From: Desmonostoc muscorum LEGE 12446
GTDB taxonomy: Bacteria; Cyanobacteriota; Cyanobacteriia; Cyanobacteriales; Nostocaceae
Assembly: GCF_015207005.2 (NCBI RefSeq)
Contig: NZ_JADEXS020000001.1
Location: 8,765,001-8,829,000 of the forward strand
Length of the DNA: 64,000 nucleotides
Reading direction: 5' to 3'
A program made the translations under genes and the position numbers. This document shows, one piece after another, positions 19,737 through 28,082 of this stretch (the first letter of the stretch is position 1; every line of letters starts with the position of its first letter). The notes below the pieces were generated by a model that made no database searches, was not told where the DNA came from, and saw only the letters and a program-made list of their open reading frames with translations.

Positions 19737-20125
19737 TGTTCGCTCTTAGACAGATATCTCTCTCCGTATTATCTCGTACACTTTTTCAGAAATCAAATAT
19801 GATTCCTATATTCGTAAATCTTGAGTACCAATACGAATTTTTTGCCGCCGCAGTTCTGCGTAGCAATTGGCAGATTCTTGATTGAAATCGAGTACGTTGA
19901 TAGTTTTAAAATCTTTCAAAGTTTCATTTAATTGCATATAAGCAAATACTAATGATTCTTGTGAATCGGCCCTTCTAATGCGATTCATCCTTCCATACAT
20001 CTGTTCTTCAAATGTGATAACTGTTGTAGCCAATTGTTCTGTAGGTATAGCAATTACACGTTGACTGACTAATGGATGCGCTCTTTGAAAAAGTGAAAGA
20101 GTATCTGTATCAAGTATCCAAAGCT

Positions 20126-20503
20126 TCACTTGATTTCTTCCTCAGCATCAAATTGTCGATAATATTCTTCCATTTCTGCATCCAGTTCCCGGCGATATGC
20201 TTCAATATCCGCCAGCATATCATCGAATTGTGGGTCATCTTTATACTTACCTGCAAATTTCATCCAAGGATGCTCTGATTTTAGAGCTTGTATTTCTTGA
20301 TTCACGATTTCTACATTTTGGAATCGAGTATTCACAAGTTCGTGTAAATTGTTCAGTGCTTCTTCCCGGGTCGCGCTAAATACCTGACAGTCTGGTAAAC
20401 CCCAAACTGTTGCTTGATATCCACCTTCTTTTGCTTCAACTAATACTGAATAGTTAATTTTTGATTCGGAGTTGGCTGTATTTGTCAGCAAATTACTTGT
20501 CAT
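20126..20503 (-). CDS. HicB-like antitoxin
   Basis: 125 residues from the second Met (MTSNLLTN), chosen because AAAAGG lies six bases before it, while the Met eight codons upstream has no ribosome binding site. The centre (YSVLVEAKEGGYQATVWGLP, then ATREEALNNLHELV) is the HicB/DUF1902-like fold. The C terminus is charged (ELDAEMEEYYRQFDAEEEIK) and probably wraps the toxin. It overlaps the split vapC start by ATGA, the classic translational coupling of toxin-antitoxin pairs. With its toxin broken it may be a relic. Confidence 0.75.
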   Translation of the reverse strand: MTSNLLTNTANSESKINYSVLVEAKEGGYQATVWGLPDCQVFSATREEALNNLHELVNTRFQNVEIVNQEIQALKSEHPWMKFAGKYKDDPQFDDMLADIEAYRRELDAEMEEYYRQFDAEEEIK

Positions 20504-20523
20504 AAAATACCTTTTGTTATTAG

Positions 20524-20602
20524 TCATTAGTCATTGGTCATTTGTCATTATTTATTGTCCCACAATGTCCAATGCCCCATGCCCCATGCCCCATGCCCAA
20601 TC
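20524..20602. repeat. Short tandem repeats (TTAGTCA and ATGCCCC heptads)
   Basis: Two runs of seven-base repeats: TTAGTCATTAGTCATTGGTCA-like units, then several ATGCCCC units. Such heptad arrays are typical of Nostocales intergenic DNA and are not coding. Confidence 0.8.
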
Positions 20603-20605
20603 TCT

Positions 20606-21169
20606 TTATCTGCCTAGCCTCAAACCCCTTTCCATAAGCATCTGAAGTTCGACATTCTCAACGTTAGGTATGGCTTCTAACTGAGAAATTCCGGCGATCG
20701 CATCGTTAATATTACCTGATTGGGGACGCAACCAGGCGGCATTAGGTGCATAGTCAAGACTTTGCTCTACCTCGTAACCTGCTCGATTAATCGCTTCGCG
20801 CCCGGACTCCACATCAACGCCTTCAGCAAAACGAATGAAAACCAGTCCACTTGGTACAGCAAAGGAACCATTGGATTGTAGTGTGTAAATCGGACTCAAT
20901 GTATTTTTTTGTGATTGATTGGGTTCGCCGGAAAAAACAGCGATCGCTCCCTCATTCAGTTGTAAAATTGCTCCTCGATCCACCGTACCGGGTTGATTGT
21001 AATGTATTGCATAGTACCCAGGCTGACGAGTGTAGGATACAGCAGAGGCATCGCTGCCAACGCGAATTTGTTGGGGATACTCAGAAAAGTAATCTTTTTG
21101 GAATCTCACTTCAGCAATCGGGGGTAGAGAATATATCGCAATAAAATACTCAGCAGGAAAATAAATCAT
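20606..21169 (-). CDS. Subtilase propeptide-like protein, candidate protease inhibitor or chaperone
   Basis: 187 residues with no signal peptide. Its last 80 residues (from GLVFIRFAEGVDVESGRE through ERGLRLGR) align with residues of about 112-195 in the N-terminal part of the subtilase encoded divergently at 21509-23497 (NLFVKFDNRQDSRACEE through LVRELRRR), including the shared LEYARNA/LDYAPNA motif. The protease domain itself is absent. Stand-alone propeptide-like proteins can act as subtilisin inhibitors or folding helpers. Here the divergent arrangement and shared fold make that the leading idea. The N-terminal 100 residues are not recognised. Confidence 0.7.
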   Translation of the reverse strand: MIYFPAEYFIAIYSLPPIAEVRFQKDYFSEYPQQIRVGSDASAVSYTRQPGYYAIHYNQPGTVDRGAILQLNEGAIAVFSGEPNQSQKNTLSPIYTLQSNGSFAVPSGLVFIRFAEGVDVESGREAINRAGYEVEQSLDYAPNAAWLRPQSGNINDAIAGISQLEAIPNVENVELQMLMERGLRLGR

Positions 21170-21508
21170 CTTTCTTAAGTTCTAATGATGTTATAGCGTT
21201 TTTTAGTGGCATGAAATACAAATCTTTCGCAGAACTGCACAAATGTATGTGCCCACTAAATAATGAAGATTCGTAAATCAACCTGACTTTTAATTCCCTT
21301 TTTTCTGGAAAGAGGAATTGAAGACTTGTATGAATCTTAGAGAGATTAAATTCTGTTTAAGCTATATCTTTTCTTTGCCCTAATCCAGATATAACACATG
21401 AAATAAGAAGTAAAGATCAGGGAGGGAGCAAGGGAGTAGAGTTTTTCCCTGCTTCCCCCTCCCCCTCGCCTCTCCCAATGCCCCATACCCAATATAGGAG
21501 ATTAAATT
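21170..21508. other. Divergent promoter region between propeptide-like and subtilase genes
   Basis: 339 bases that must hold both promoters. The right end contains C-rich and CCCATGCC-type short repeats. The subtilase ATG at 21509 is preceded by ATAGGAG about 10 bases upstream, a good ribosome binding site. No clear operator was seen. Confidence 0.5.
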
Positions 21509-23497
21509 ATGGTTCAGGTTCGTTATGGTGGTGAAAATGGTCAACGGTATGAACTTGCTATTAGTGATGAACACATTGTAGTTCGTACCGAAAACCGCAA
21601 CCCTCTGCTTGGTCAAAGACCGTTTGAAGTCGCACCTGTGTCAGTTGCAGCTCGTAGCATTCTTAATCAATTTGAGTTAACAACGCGGTTTCGACAAGCA
21701 GGTGTAGAAATTCTGCGTGCGAAAGTTCCGGCTCAGGGGGTTGCTTTGCGCGATCGCGCTAGAGCAATTCTCAATGAAGAGTCTAAAATTGAATTTGCGG
21801 GACGTGTTCTTGTCGATCCCAGATCCCAAGAACCTGTAATCTATACGGAAAACCTCTTCGTTAAATTCGATAATCGACAAGATTCAAGGGCGTGTGAGGA
21901 AGTTTTAGGGCGTTATAACTTAACAATTAAACGCCAACTTGAGTATGCGCGAAATGCTTATTTTGTCAGCGCACCTACACATACTGGTTTAGCTATCTTT
22001 GACATTGCTGAAAGACTTTTAAATGAGCAATCAGTAGAACTGTGTCATCCTGAACTAGTGCGGGAGTTACGCCGCCGCCAGATTTTTCCCCAGCAGTGGC
22101 ATCTCAAAGAAACAACAATTAATGGTAAAGTTATCAACGCCCATGCCAACGTTGAAGCAGCTTGGAAATTGAGCGATGGCACAGGAACGACTATTGCAAT
22201 TATCGACGACGGTGTAGATCTCGACCATGAAGAATTCCGTTCCTCTGGAAAAATTGTTGCCCCGCGTGATGTCACACGCAAAACCAACAATCCCAGACCA
22301 GGAAACGATGATAATCATGGCACAGCCTGTGCGGGAGTAGCTTGTGCCAACGGTAATTTCGGTGCCTCTGGTGTCGCGCCTGGTGCAAAATTGATGCCGA
22401 TTCGTTTAGCTTCGGCGTTGGGATCGCAAAACGAAGCCGATGCTTTTGTTTGGGCAGCTCAAAATGGTGCAGATGTCATTTCTTGCAGCTGGGGACCAGC
22501 AGACGGTATTTGGTATGAGCCAAACGATCCAGTACACAACCAAAAAGTGCCTCTACCTGACTCTACAAGACTTGCCATTGAATATGCAATTAATAAAGGA
22601 CGCAACGGCAAAGGCTGTGTAATTTTCTTCGCTGCTGGTAATGGTAACGAAAGCGTGGATAACGACGGCTACGCCAGCTACCAAAATGTGATTGCTGTGG
22701 CAGCTTGTAACGACTTCGGCACAAAAAGCGCTTTCAGTGACTTTGGTAAAGCAGTCTGGTGCGCCTTCCCCAGCAACAATGGTGAGAGTTCTCAAACTCC
22801 TGGAATTTGGACAACCGATCGCACTGGTTTAGTTGGTTATAATTCTGGTAATCGGAATTTAGGTGACACCGCAGGTAACTACACAAACGAATTTGGCGGA
22901 ACTTCCAGCTCTTGTCCGGGTGCAGCTGGTGTAGCAGCCTTAATTATTGCCAGCAACCCAAATCTGCGTTGGGACGAAGTACGAGACATCATTAAACGCT
23001 CCTGCGATCGCATTGACCAAGCCGGAGGTAAATATGATGCTAACGGTCGCAGTCCCTACTACGGTTACGGTCGGATTAATGCTCTCAAAGCTGTAGAATT
23101 GGCCAAGCCCAATCAACCATCACCCATTGGGGTATTCCAAGCAGTGCAAGATGTACCAATTGGCGACTTGCAAACATCAAAATTATCAGTGGCGATCGCT
23201 AATACCAACGTCGTCAAATCCATCAAAGTTACTGTAGACATTGAGCATACTTACATTGCTGACCTCATAGTTACTCTCAACCCCCCAGCGTCAACAGGCG
23301 TATCTCCGATAATTCTCCACGATCGCCTGGGCGGATCTACAGATAACATCAAAACAACCTATGACGAAGTGAACACCCCTAAACTTGCTGCCTTTAAAGG
23401 TAAAAGTCCCCAAGGAACCTGGACGCTGGAAGTAGCAGATAAAGCTAACCTAGATACTGGAAAAATTCGCAGTTTCACCATAGAAATTGGATTTTAA
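21509..23497 (+). CDS. Kexin-like subtilisin-family serine protease with P/homo B domain
   Basis: 662 residues. The N-terminal propeptide-like region (about 1-200) lacks a signal peptide. The S8 catalytic domain has Asp233 (AIIDDGVDLDHEE), His270 (DNHGTACAG), an oxyanion-type Asn in FFAAGNGNE and Ser466 (GGTSSSCPGAAG). A C-terminal proprotein-convertase P domain (about 545-662, with VDIEHTYIADLIVTL, GGSTDNIKTTY and GTWTLEVAD) follows, the architecture of kexins. The role is proteolysis, perhaps after self-processing, with an unknown target. The lack of an export signal suggests cytoplasmic action or non-classical export. The divergent neighbour encodes a free propeptide-like domain. Confidence 0.93.
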   Translation: MVQVRYGGENGQRYELAISDEHIVVRTENRNPLLGQRPFEVAPVSVAARSILNQFELTTRFRQAGVEILRAKVPAQGVALRDRARAILNEESKIEFAGRVLVDPRSQEPVIYTENLFVKFDNRQDSRACEEVLGRYNLTIKRQLEYARNAYFVSAPTHTGLAIFDIAERLLNEQSVELCHPELVRELRRRQIFPQQWHLKETTINGKVINAHANVEAAWKLSDGTGTTIAIIDDGVDLDHEEFRSSGKIVAPRDVTRKTNNPRPGNDDNHGTACAGVACANGNFGASGVAPGAKLMPIRLASALGSQNEADAFVWAAQNGADVISCSWGPADGIWYEPNDPVHNQKVPLPDSTRLAIEYAINKGRNGKGCVIFFAAGNGNESVDNDGYASYQNVIAVAACNDFGTKSAFSDFGKAVWCAFPSNNGESSQTPGIWTTDRTGLVGYNSGNRNLGDTAGNYTNEFGGTSSSCPGAAGVAALIIASNPNLRWDEVRDIIKRSCDRIDQAGGKYDANGRSPYYGYGRINALKAVELAKPNQPSPIGVFQAVQDVPIGDLQTSKLSVAIANTNVVKSIKVTVDIEHTYIADLIVTLNPPASTGVSPIILHDRLGGSTDNIKTTYDEVNTPKLAAFKGKSPQGTWTLEVADKANLDTGKIRSFTIEIGF

Positions 23498-23562
23498 GCC
23501 AATACACTTGGGTTACAGCAATTTTCAGGTAAATATACGACGTTGTAGGGTAGCACAGCTGT

Positions 23563-23766
23563 CATAGGTGTCAACTTAACGTGAAACTCTTGTGAAGACG
23601 TGATATTGAGTTCATTCACTTACGGTTACTCACCGTGTTACCCCACCCTAACCCTCCCCTTGTAAAGGGGAGGGAACTAGATTTCTTTTTCCCCCCTTTA
23701 TAAGGGGGGATTAAGGGGGGTAAAACCTATGTGGGACTAGGGTTTGAGCTTAAGTTGACACCAATG
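23563..23766. mobile_element. Miniature inverted-repeat element, family with GGTGTCAACTTAA ends
   Basis: 204 bp. The ends read CATAGGTGTCAACTTAA and, reversed, CATTGGTGTCAACTTAA. They are flanked by a 9-bp duplication CACAGCTGT (23554-23562, 23767-23775), which is the centre of a short palindromic repeat. The interior is C-rich (CCCCACCCTAACCCTCCCC and a GGGG-rich complement). There is no coding capacity. A second copy is at 48163-48355. Confidence 0.85.
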
Positions 23767-23883
23767 CACAGCTGTGCGCCCCTACTGAGGATTGTGGTTC
23801 AAATACATGAAAACTGCTGTAAAGATAATTTTAAGCCCAAAACCCTCATGTAGAGACGCGATTTATCGCGTCTTCAAGATTAT

Positions 23884-24513
23884 TTAGTTGCCAGACAGTG
23901 TAGCGAGTCGTTGGAATGCCGATGGTGCTGGACCATTTATGAGGTGCTGGCGTATCACCTCGGCACACGCACCCGGACTTAACAACGAGGTATCGACTTC
24001 AAGATCATAGATGCCAGGGATGTGGACTTCACGTTGCCATAACTCAACCGCAGGTGATACCGGGGATTCGGCTGCACTTACCGCGTTCCACCCCGTGTTT
24101 TGTCGTCTTTCCATAATTATCTCGATGGGGCAGCGAACGCCTACGAACAAGACCGGCAATCCGTTTAAACGCCGGGCGCTATCGGTGAGAATGTCCCGCT
24201 TTATTGCGTATGCGTCATGGTGTCCGACATCAACCACAACATTTAGTCCTAAGCGGCTGTGGGCGGCGATAGATTCATACATGGCGCTGTACAGAATGGG
24301 AACGAGGGGTTCGATATCCTGGCGTTCTCCCCCTGGCCGCAGACCGATTCCAGGCAGGTATCGTGGGGGAGTCATTTGCATAAACTTATCGACACCCAAG
24401 TTCATCCATAGGCCATCAAACGTCTCCTGGATCACTGCCACAATGCTCGATTTCCCCGATCGCGGAGTCCCATTGAGGATGATAATCTGTCCTAGCTCCT
24501 GTGTCTGTCCCAC
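23884..24513 (-). CDS. Chloramphenicol phosphotransferase-like P-loop kinase
   Basis: 209 residues. Walker A is GTPRSGKSS near the N terminus, followed by the family-like run SIVAVIQETFDGLWMNLGVD, and later VVVDVGHHD and LFVGVRCPIEIIMERR. This matches the CPT family, whose founder phosphorylates chloramphenicol. Most homologues have unknown substrates, so resistance is not implied. The stretch is visibly richer in G and C than neighbouring genes, suggesting transfer. Short palindromes of the GTAGAGACG type lie on both sides. Confidence 0.85.
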   Translation of the reverse strand: MGQTQELGQIIILNGTPRSGKSSIVAVIQETFDGLWMNLGVDKFMQMTPPRYLPGIGLRPGGERQDIEPLVPILYSAMYESIAAHSRLGLNVVVDVGHHDAYAIKRDILTDSARRLNGLPVLFVGVRCPIEIIMERRQNTGWNAVSAAESPVSPAVELWQREVHIPGIYDLEVDTSLLSPGACAEVIRQHLINGPAPSAFQRLATLSGN

Positions 24514-24537
24514 GATCGCTCCTCACATCCTTTTTTG

Positions 24538-24566
24538 GTAGAGACGTAGCACTGCTACGTCTCTAC
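24538..24566. repeat. Short palindromic repeat of GTAGAGACG type
   Basis: A near-perfect 29-base palindrome: GTAGAGACGTAGCA, one base, then the complementary TGCTACGTCTCTAC. Related sequences occur near 23850 and 32930. It lies between thiC and the upstream P-loop gene and might act as a terminator, but it lacks a clear T run. Confidence 0.7.
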
Positions 24567-24588
24567 ATTGTTTGCATCCCCGCGTCAA

Positions 24589-26058
<1,470 letters not shown>

Positions 26059-26136
26059 ATGGTTGTTGATTGTAGCACCTTAGTTATGGTTGCGAGCAAA
26101 GGTGTTAACAATTCCTAAGGTGAGGGAGAATTTGTA

Positions 26137-26257
26137 ATATCATGTCCGGTAAAAGACTTAGTTATTTGGAGCGCAGGGGGCAGGAAGCAGGGGGAAAGAG
26201 GTTTTTCCAATTTTTGCACAGATGCAGTAATCACAAGTCATTAGCCGGACATGATAT
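26137..26257. mobile_element. Miniature inverted-repeat element with ATATCATGTCCGG ends
   Basis: 121 bp bounded by perfect 13-base inverted repeats ATATCATGTCCGG. The interior has a purine-rich CAGGGGGCAGGAAGCAGG stretch, GGTTTTTCCAATTTTTGCACAG and an AATCACAAGTCATTAG tail. A second full copy lies at 38688-38815 in opposite orientation, and one end recurs at 16342-16385. No coding potential. Confidence 0.85.
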
Positions 26258-26343
26258 AATTCGCTGGGGGCGATCGCTATTAGAGCATAGGGCTAAGATT
26301 GAGTTGTATCGAAGTATGCCCCCTGCCGTTTGTTGAAGCTTTC

Positions 26344-26739
26344 TTATACAGTTTTTTCTTTTTTATTTGATGCTTGTTCTGCAACATTTTTCAAGCGGCT
26401 TGATCGCATTTTCCGGAGGCGATCGCTATCTCGAACACCACCTGCTGTTTCATATTGAGGGCTATCTTTGCCGTACTTAATAGCAATTAGCATTAGCATC
26501 TTTTGAGAAAGTGTAGTCAAATCTTTTTCCATCTCTTCAACTTCAGTTAAAGAAGAATCAGCTAAAGCCAGAGCGTTATTATGGACATCAAGTTTATTAC
26601 GTAACAGTTCCATTGACTCCAGCAGTTTTGCCAGACTATAATCATCATCCAGTTTGAGACTTGGATCGATCAATTTCATACCGGCTGCTCTTGACTCAAC
26701 TTTTTCTAAAACGCTGGATTTACGTTTTTTGAGAGCCAT
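26344..26739 (-). CDS. Small charged protein, paralogue of the 41387-41605 gene
   Basis: 131 residues. The basic start MALKKRKSS is followed by helical, Leu/Glu-rich sequence with coiled-coil character. The segment MEKDLTTLSQKMLMLIAIKYGKDSPQYETAGG is matched by MDKELSELSERMLSAVATVYGRNSMEYLKAGG in the 72-residue protein at 41387-41605, so both belong to one family. The C terminus is Lys/Arg-rich. Function unknown. No operon partner is visible here. Confidence 0.75.
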   Translation of the reverse strand: MALKKRKSSVLEKVESRAAGMKLIDPSLKLDDDYSLAKLLESMELLRNKLDVHNNALALADSSLTEVEEMEKDLTTLSQKMLMLIAIKYGKDSPQYETAGGVRDSDRLRKMRSSRLKNVAEQASNKKEKTV

Positions 26740-26839
26740 AAATTTACCCTTTGCAAATACTTCTAAAGCTAGCTTGCCTTAATTAAATCGAAATCTGGTT
26801 CAGCAGAAATCGCAATTTTTGCTCGTACAATTTTCAGCT

Positions 26840-26876
26840 AAGATCAGTAATATTTCGGTATTTAATTACTGATCTT
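26840..26876. other. Perfect 12-bp inverted repeat
   Basis: AAGATCAGTAAT and ATTACTGATCTT are separated by 13 bases, directly left of the miniature element starting near 26875. It could be a hairpin between genes or part of an insertion footprint. There is no T run typical of a terminator. Confidence 0.55.
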
Positions 26877-27348
26877 AAGAGGATGTTTGAAAAGTCTGTA
26901 GTAGTGTATCAAAATATTTGTTTACCCCACCCTAACCCTCTCCTTAGAAAGGCTACGGTGTACACACAAGTTATCGAATCCCTACCAGTCCTGGAATTAC
27001 CCCACCCTAACCCTCCCCTTAGAAAGGGGAGGGAATTAGATTTTCTTGTTTCCCCCCTTTATAAGGGCAGGGCTGTTTCATTCCATTTCAAACAAGATTT
27101 GTCAAGATCGTTAGCAAGAAAATTGTAAGTAAGCGTGACGAAGAGATGAACATTTAAGCACTGAAATATCAGTAAAATAGTTGGTTTCATCGGCACGCCA
27201 GTAACAAAATAACTAATTTTTAATCGCTAGAACCCTTGATTTTTAAAGCTCTTTGGGGAATGAAACAGCCCTGCTTTATAAGGGGGGATTAAGGGGGGTA
27301 AAAATTCGATTAAAATCACAGCCAACCACTTTTAAAACATCCTCTAAG
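26875..27348. mobile_element. Miniature element with AGAGGATGTTTGAAAAGT ends, interrupted by another element
   Basis: The left end reads TTAAGAGGATGTTTGAAAAG and the right end carries the complementary CTTTTAAAACATCCTCT. The interior is C-rich (ACCCCACCCTAACCCTC, duplicated once) and ends GGGGGATTAAGGGGGGTAAA. A 208-bp element is inserted at 27067-27274. A simpler copy in opposite orientation is at 61988-62168; matching sequences there confirm both ends. Confidence 0.8.
27067..27274. mobile_element. Nested 208-bp miniature element with GCAGGGCTGTTTCATTCC ends
   Basis: Perfect 18-base inverted repeats (27067-27084, 27257-27274) are flanked by a 9-bp direct duplication TTTATAAGG (27058-27066, 27275-27283). 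Removing the element and one duplicate rebuilds the CCCCCCTTTATAAGGGGGG motif seen uninterrupted near 23690 and 62050. There is no open frame of note, so it must be mobilised by a transposase elsewhere. Confidence 0.9.
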
Positions 27349-27386
27349 AAGGCAAGGCGCAAAAACAAGAGATAGGAAACATTAGG

Positions 27387-27650
27387 AAAGCCGCTATTGG
27401 GTGAAGGAAAGCCGCTATTGGATGAAGGAAAGCCGCTATTGGGTGAAGGAAAGCCGCTATTGGGTGAAGGAAAGCCGCTATTGGGTGAAGGAAAGCCGCT
27501 ATTGGATGAAGGAAAGCCGCTATTGGGTGAAGGAAAGCCGCTATTGGGTGAAGGAAAGCCGCTATTGGGCGAAGGAAAGCCGCTATTGGGTGAAGAAAAG
27601 CCGCTATTGGGCGAACAAAAGCCACTATTGACTTAACAATAGCGGCTTTT
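27387..27650. repeat. 21-bp tandem repeat array (12 units) closed by an inverted copy
   Basis: Twelve units starting at 27387 and spaced exactly 21 bases, consensus AAAGCCGCTATTGGGTGAAGG. Variation is mostly at GGGTG versus GGATG/GGGCG, and the last two units are more divergent. The final unit (AAAAGCCACTATTG, 27617-27630) faces CAATAGCGGCTTTT (27637-27650), forming a hairpin with one mismatch and a six-base loop. Because 21 is a multiple of three, both strands read as open frames of seven-residue repeats, but no start signal or homology supports coding. Confidence 0.9.
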
Positions 27651-27720
27651 GTTGTTTGTTGGCGAGTTTGCGATCGCATTTTCTAGAGAAGCATCGACAG
27701 TCTAGTACAACGCGGCGTAA

Positions 27721-27990
27721 AATGGAATTGCCAAAAGCCAACAGCAGGAGAAAAACCGCACCGCCTTGCTACAATTTTTGCTACCTCTAGAAATTGTTGA
27801 ATTTAATCAAGCATCTGCAACAATTTATGGCAGCATTAGAAGCGATCTTGAAAATAGAGGACTTATCATTGGTGCAATGGATATGCTCATCGCTGCTCAT
27901 GCTATAAGTTTAGGAGTTACTCTCGTCACCAATAATTTGCGAGAATTCTCTCGCATTCCTGGGCTTTTCTTAGAGAACTGGGTTGAGTAG
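27721..27990 (+). pseudogene. VapC-type PIN toxin, 5'-truncated
   Basis: 90 codons beginning NGIAKSQQQEKNRTAL directly after an in-frame stop, continuing FLLPLEIVEFNQASA, YGSIRSDLENRG, IGAMDMLIAAHA, LVTNNLREF and ending FLENWVE. This is the C-terminal two thirds of a VapC endoribonuclease, including the distal acidic residue region. The N-terminal segment with the first catalytic Asp is missing. It lies right of the 21-bp array, which may have been involved in the loss. No antitoxin is adjacent. Confidence 0.8.
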
Positions 27991-28050
27991 CTGTTAAATC
28001 TAACTCTCTTAAATTACGAATTACGAACTTGTATTGAGCGCAGTCGAGAT

Positions 28051-28082
28051 ATTACGAATTACGAATTACGAATTACGAATTA
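28051..28082. repeat. ATTACGA heptad repeats
   Basis: Four perfect ATTACGA units and a partial fifth, ending on the stop codon of the STAND ATPase gene. The same heptad, in the other orientation, lies just before nadD at 53510-53550. Confidence 0.85.

Larger units (their letters stand above)
18653..19808 (-). mobile_element. IS630-family insertion sequence, 1156 bp
   Basis: Ends read TAGGACTAGTATTTGATTTC on the left and, reverse-complemented, TAGGAATCATATTTGATTTC on the right. The element is flanked by TA at 18651-18652 and 19809-19810, the IS630/Tc1-type target. It holds two overlapping transposase frames. A short non-autonomous relative with the same ends lies at 55903-56025. Confidence 0.92.
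18546..20129 (-). pseudogene. VapC-type PIN-domain toxin split by IS630-type element
   Basis: The N-terminal part (20129 down to 19809) has PIN acidic residues in LDTDTLSLFQ and ends IRIGTQDLRI. The C-terminal part (18650 down to 18546) continues ASIAIANNGILVTRN and ends EFEDW plus four residues. Removing the element and one TA restores an in-frame 141-residue protein with the standard VapC ending (GTxDL, LVTRNxRDF, VPGL). Such toxins are endoribonucleases. The intact 5' part still yields 107 residues but lacks the C-terminal acidic cluster, so it is probably inactive. Its start overlaps the antitoxin gene by four bases. Confidence 0.88.

Noticed and set aside
26883..27128. 81-residue plus-strand frame
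   Set aside because: Encoded entirely by C-rich repeat and miniature-element sequence (PHPNPLLRK repeats).
27397..27636. Open frames across the 21-bp tandem array, encoding seven-residue repeats on both strands
   Set aside because: The openness follows from a repeat length divisible by three. There is no ribosome binding site, no homology, and frames on both strands are equally open.
27387..27650. CRISPR-like array
   Set aside because: Units are directly abutting with no unique spacers, and no cas genes are nearby.
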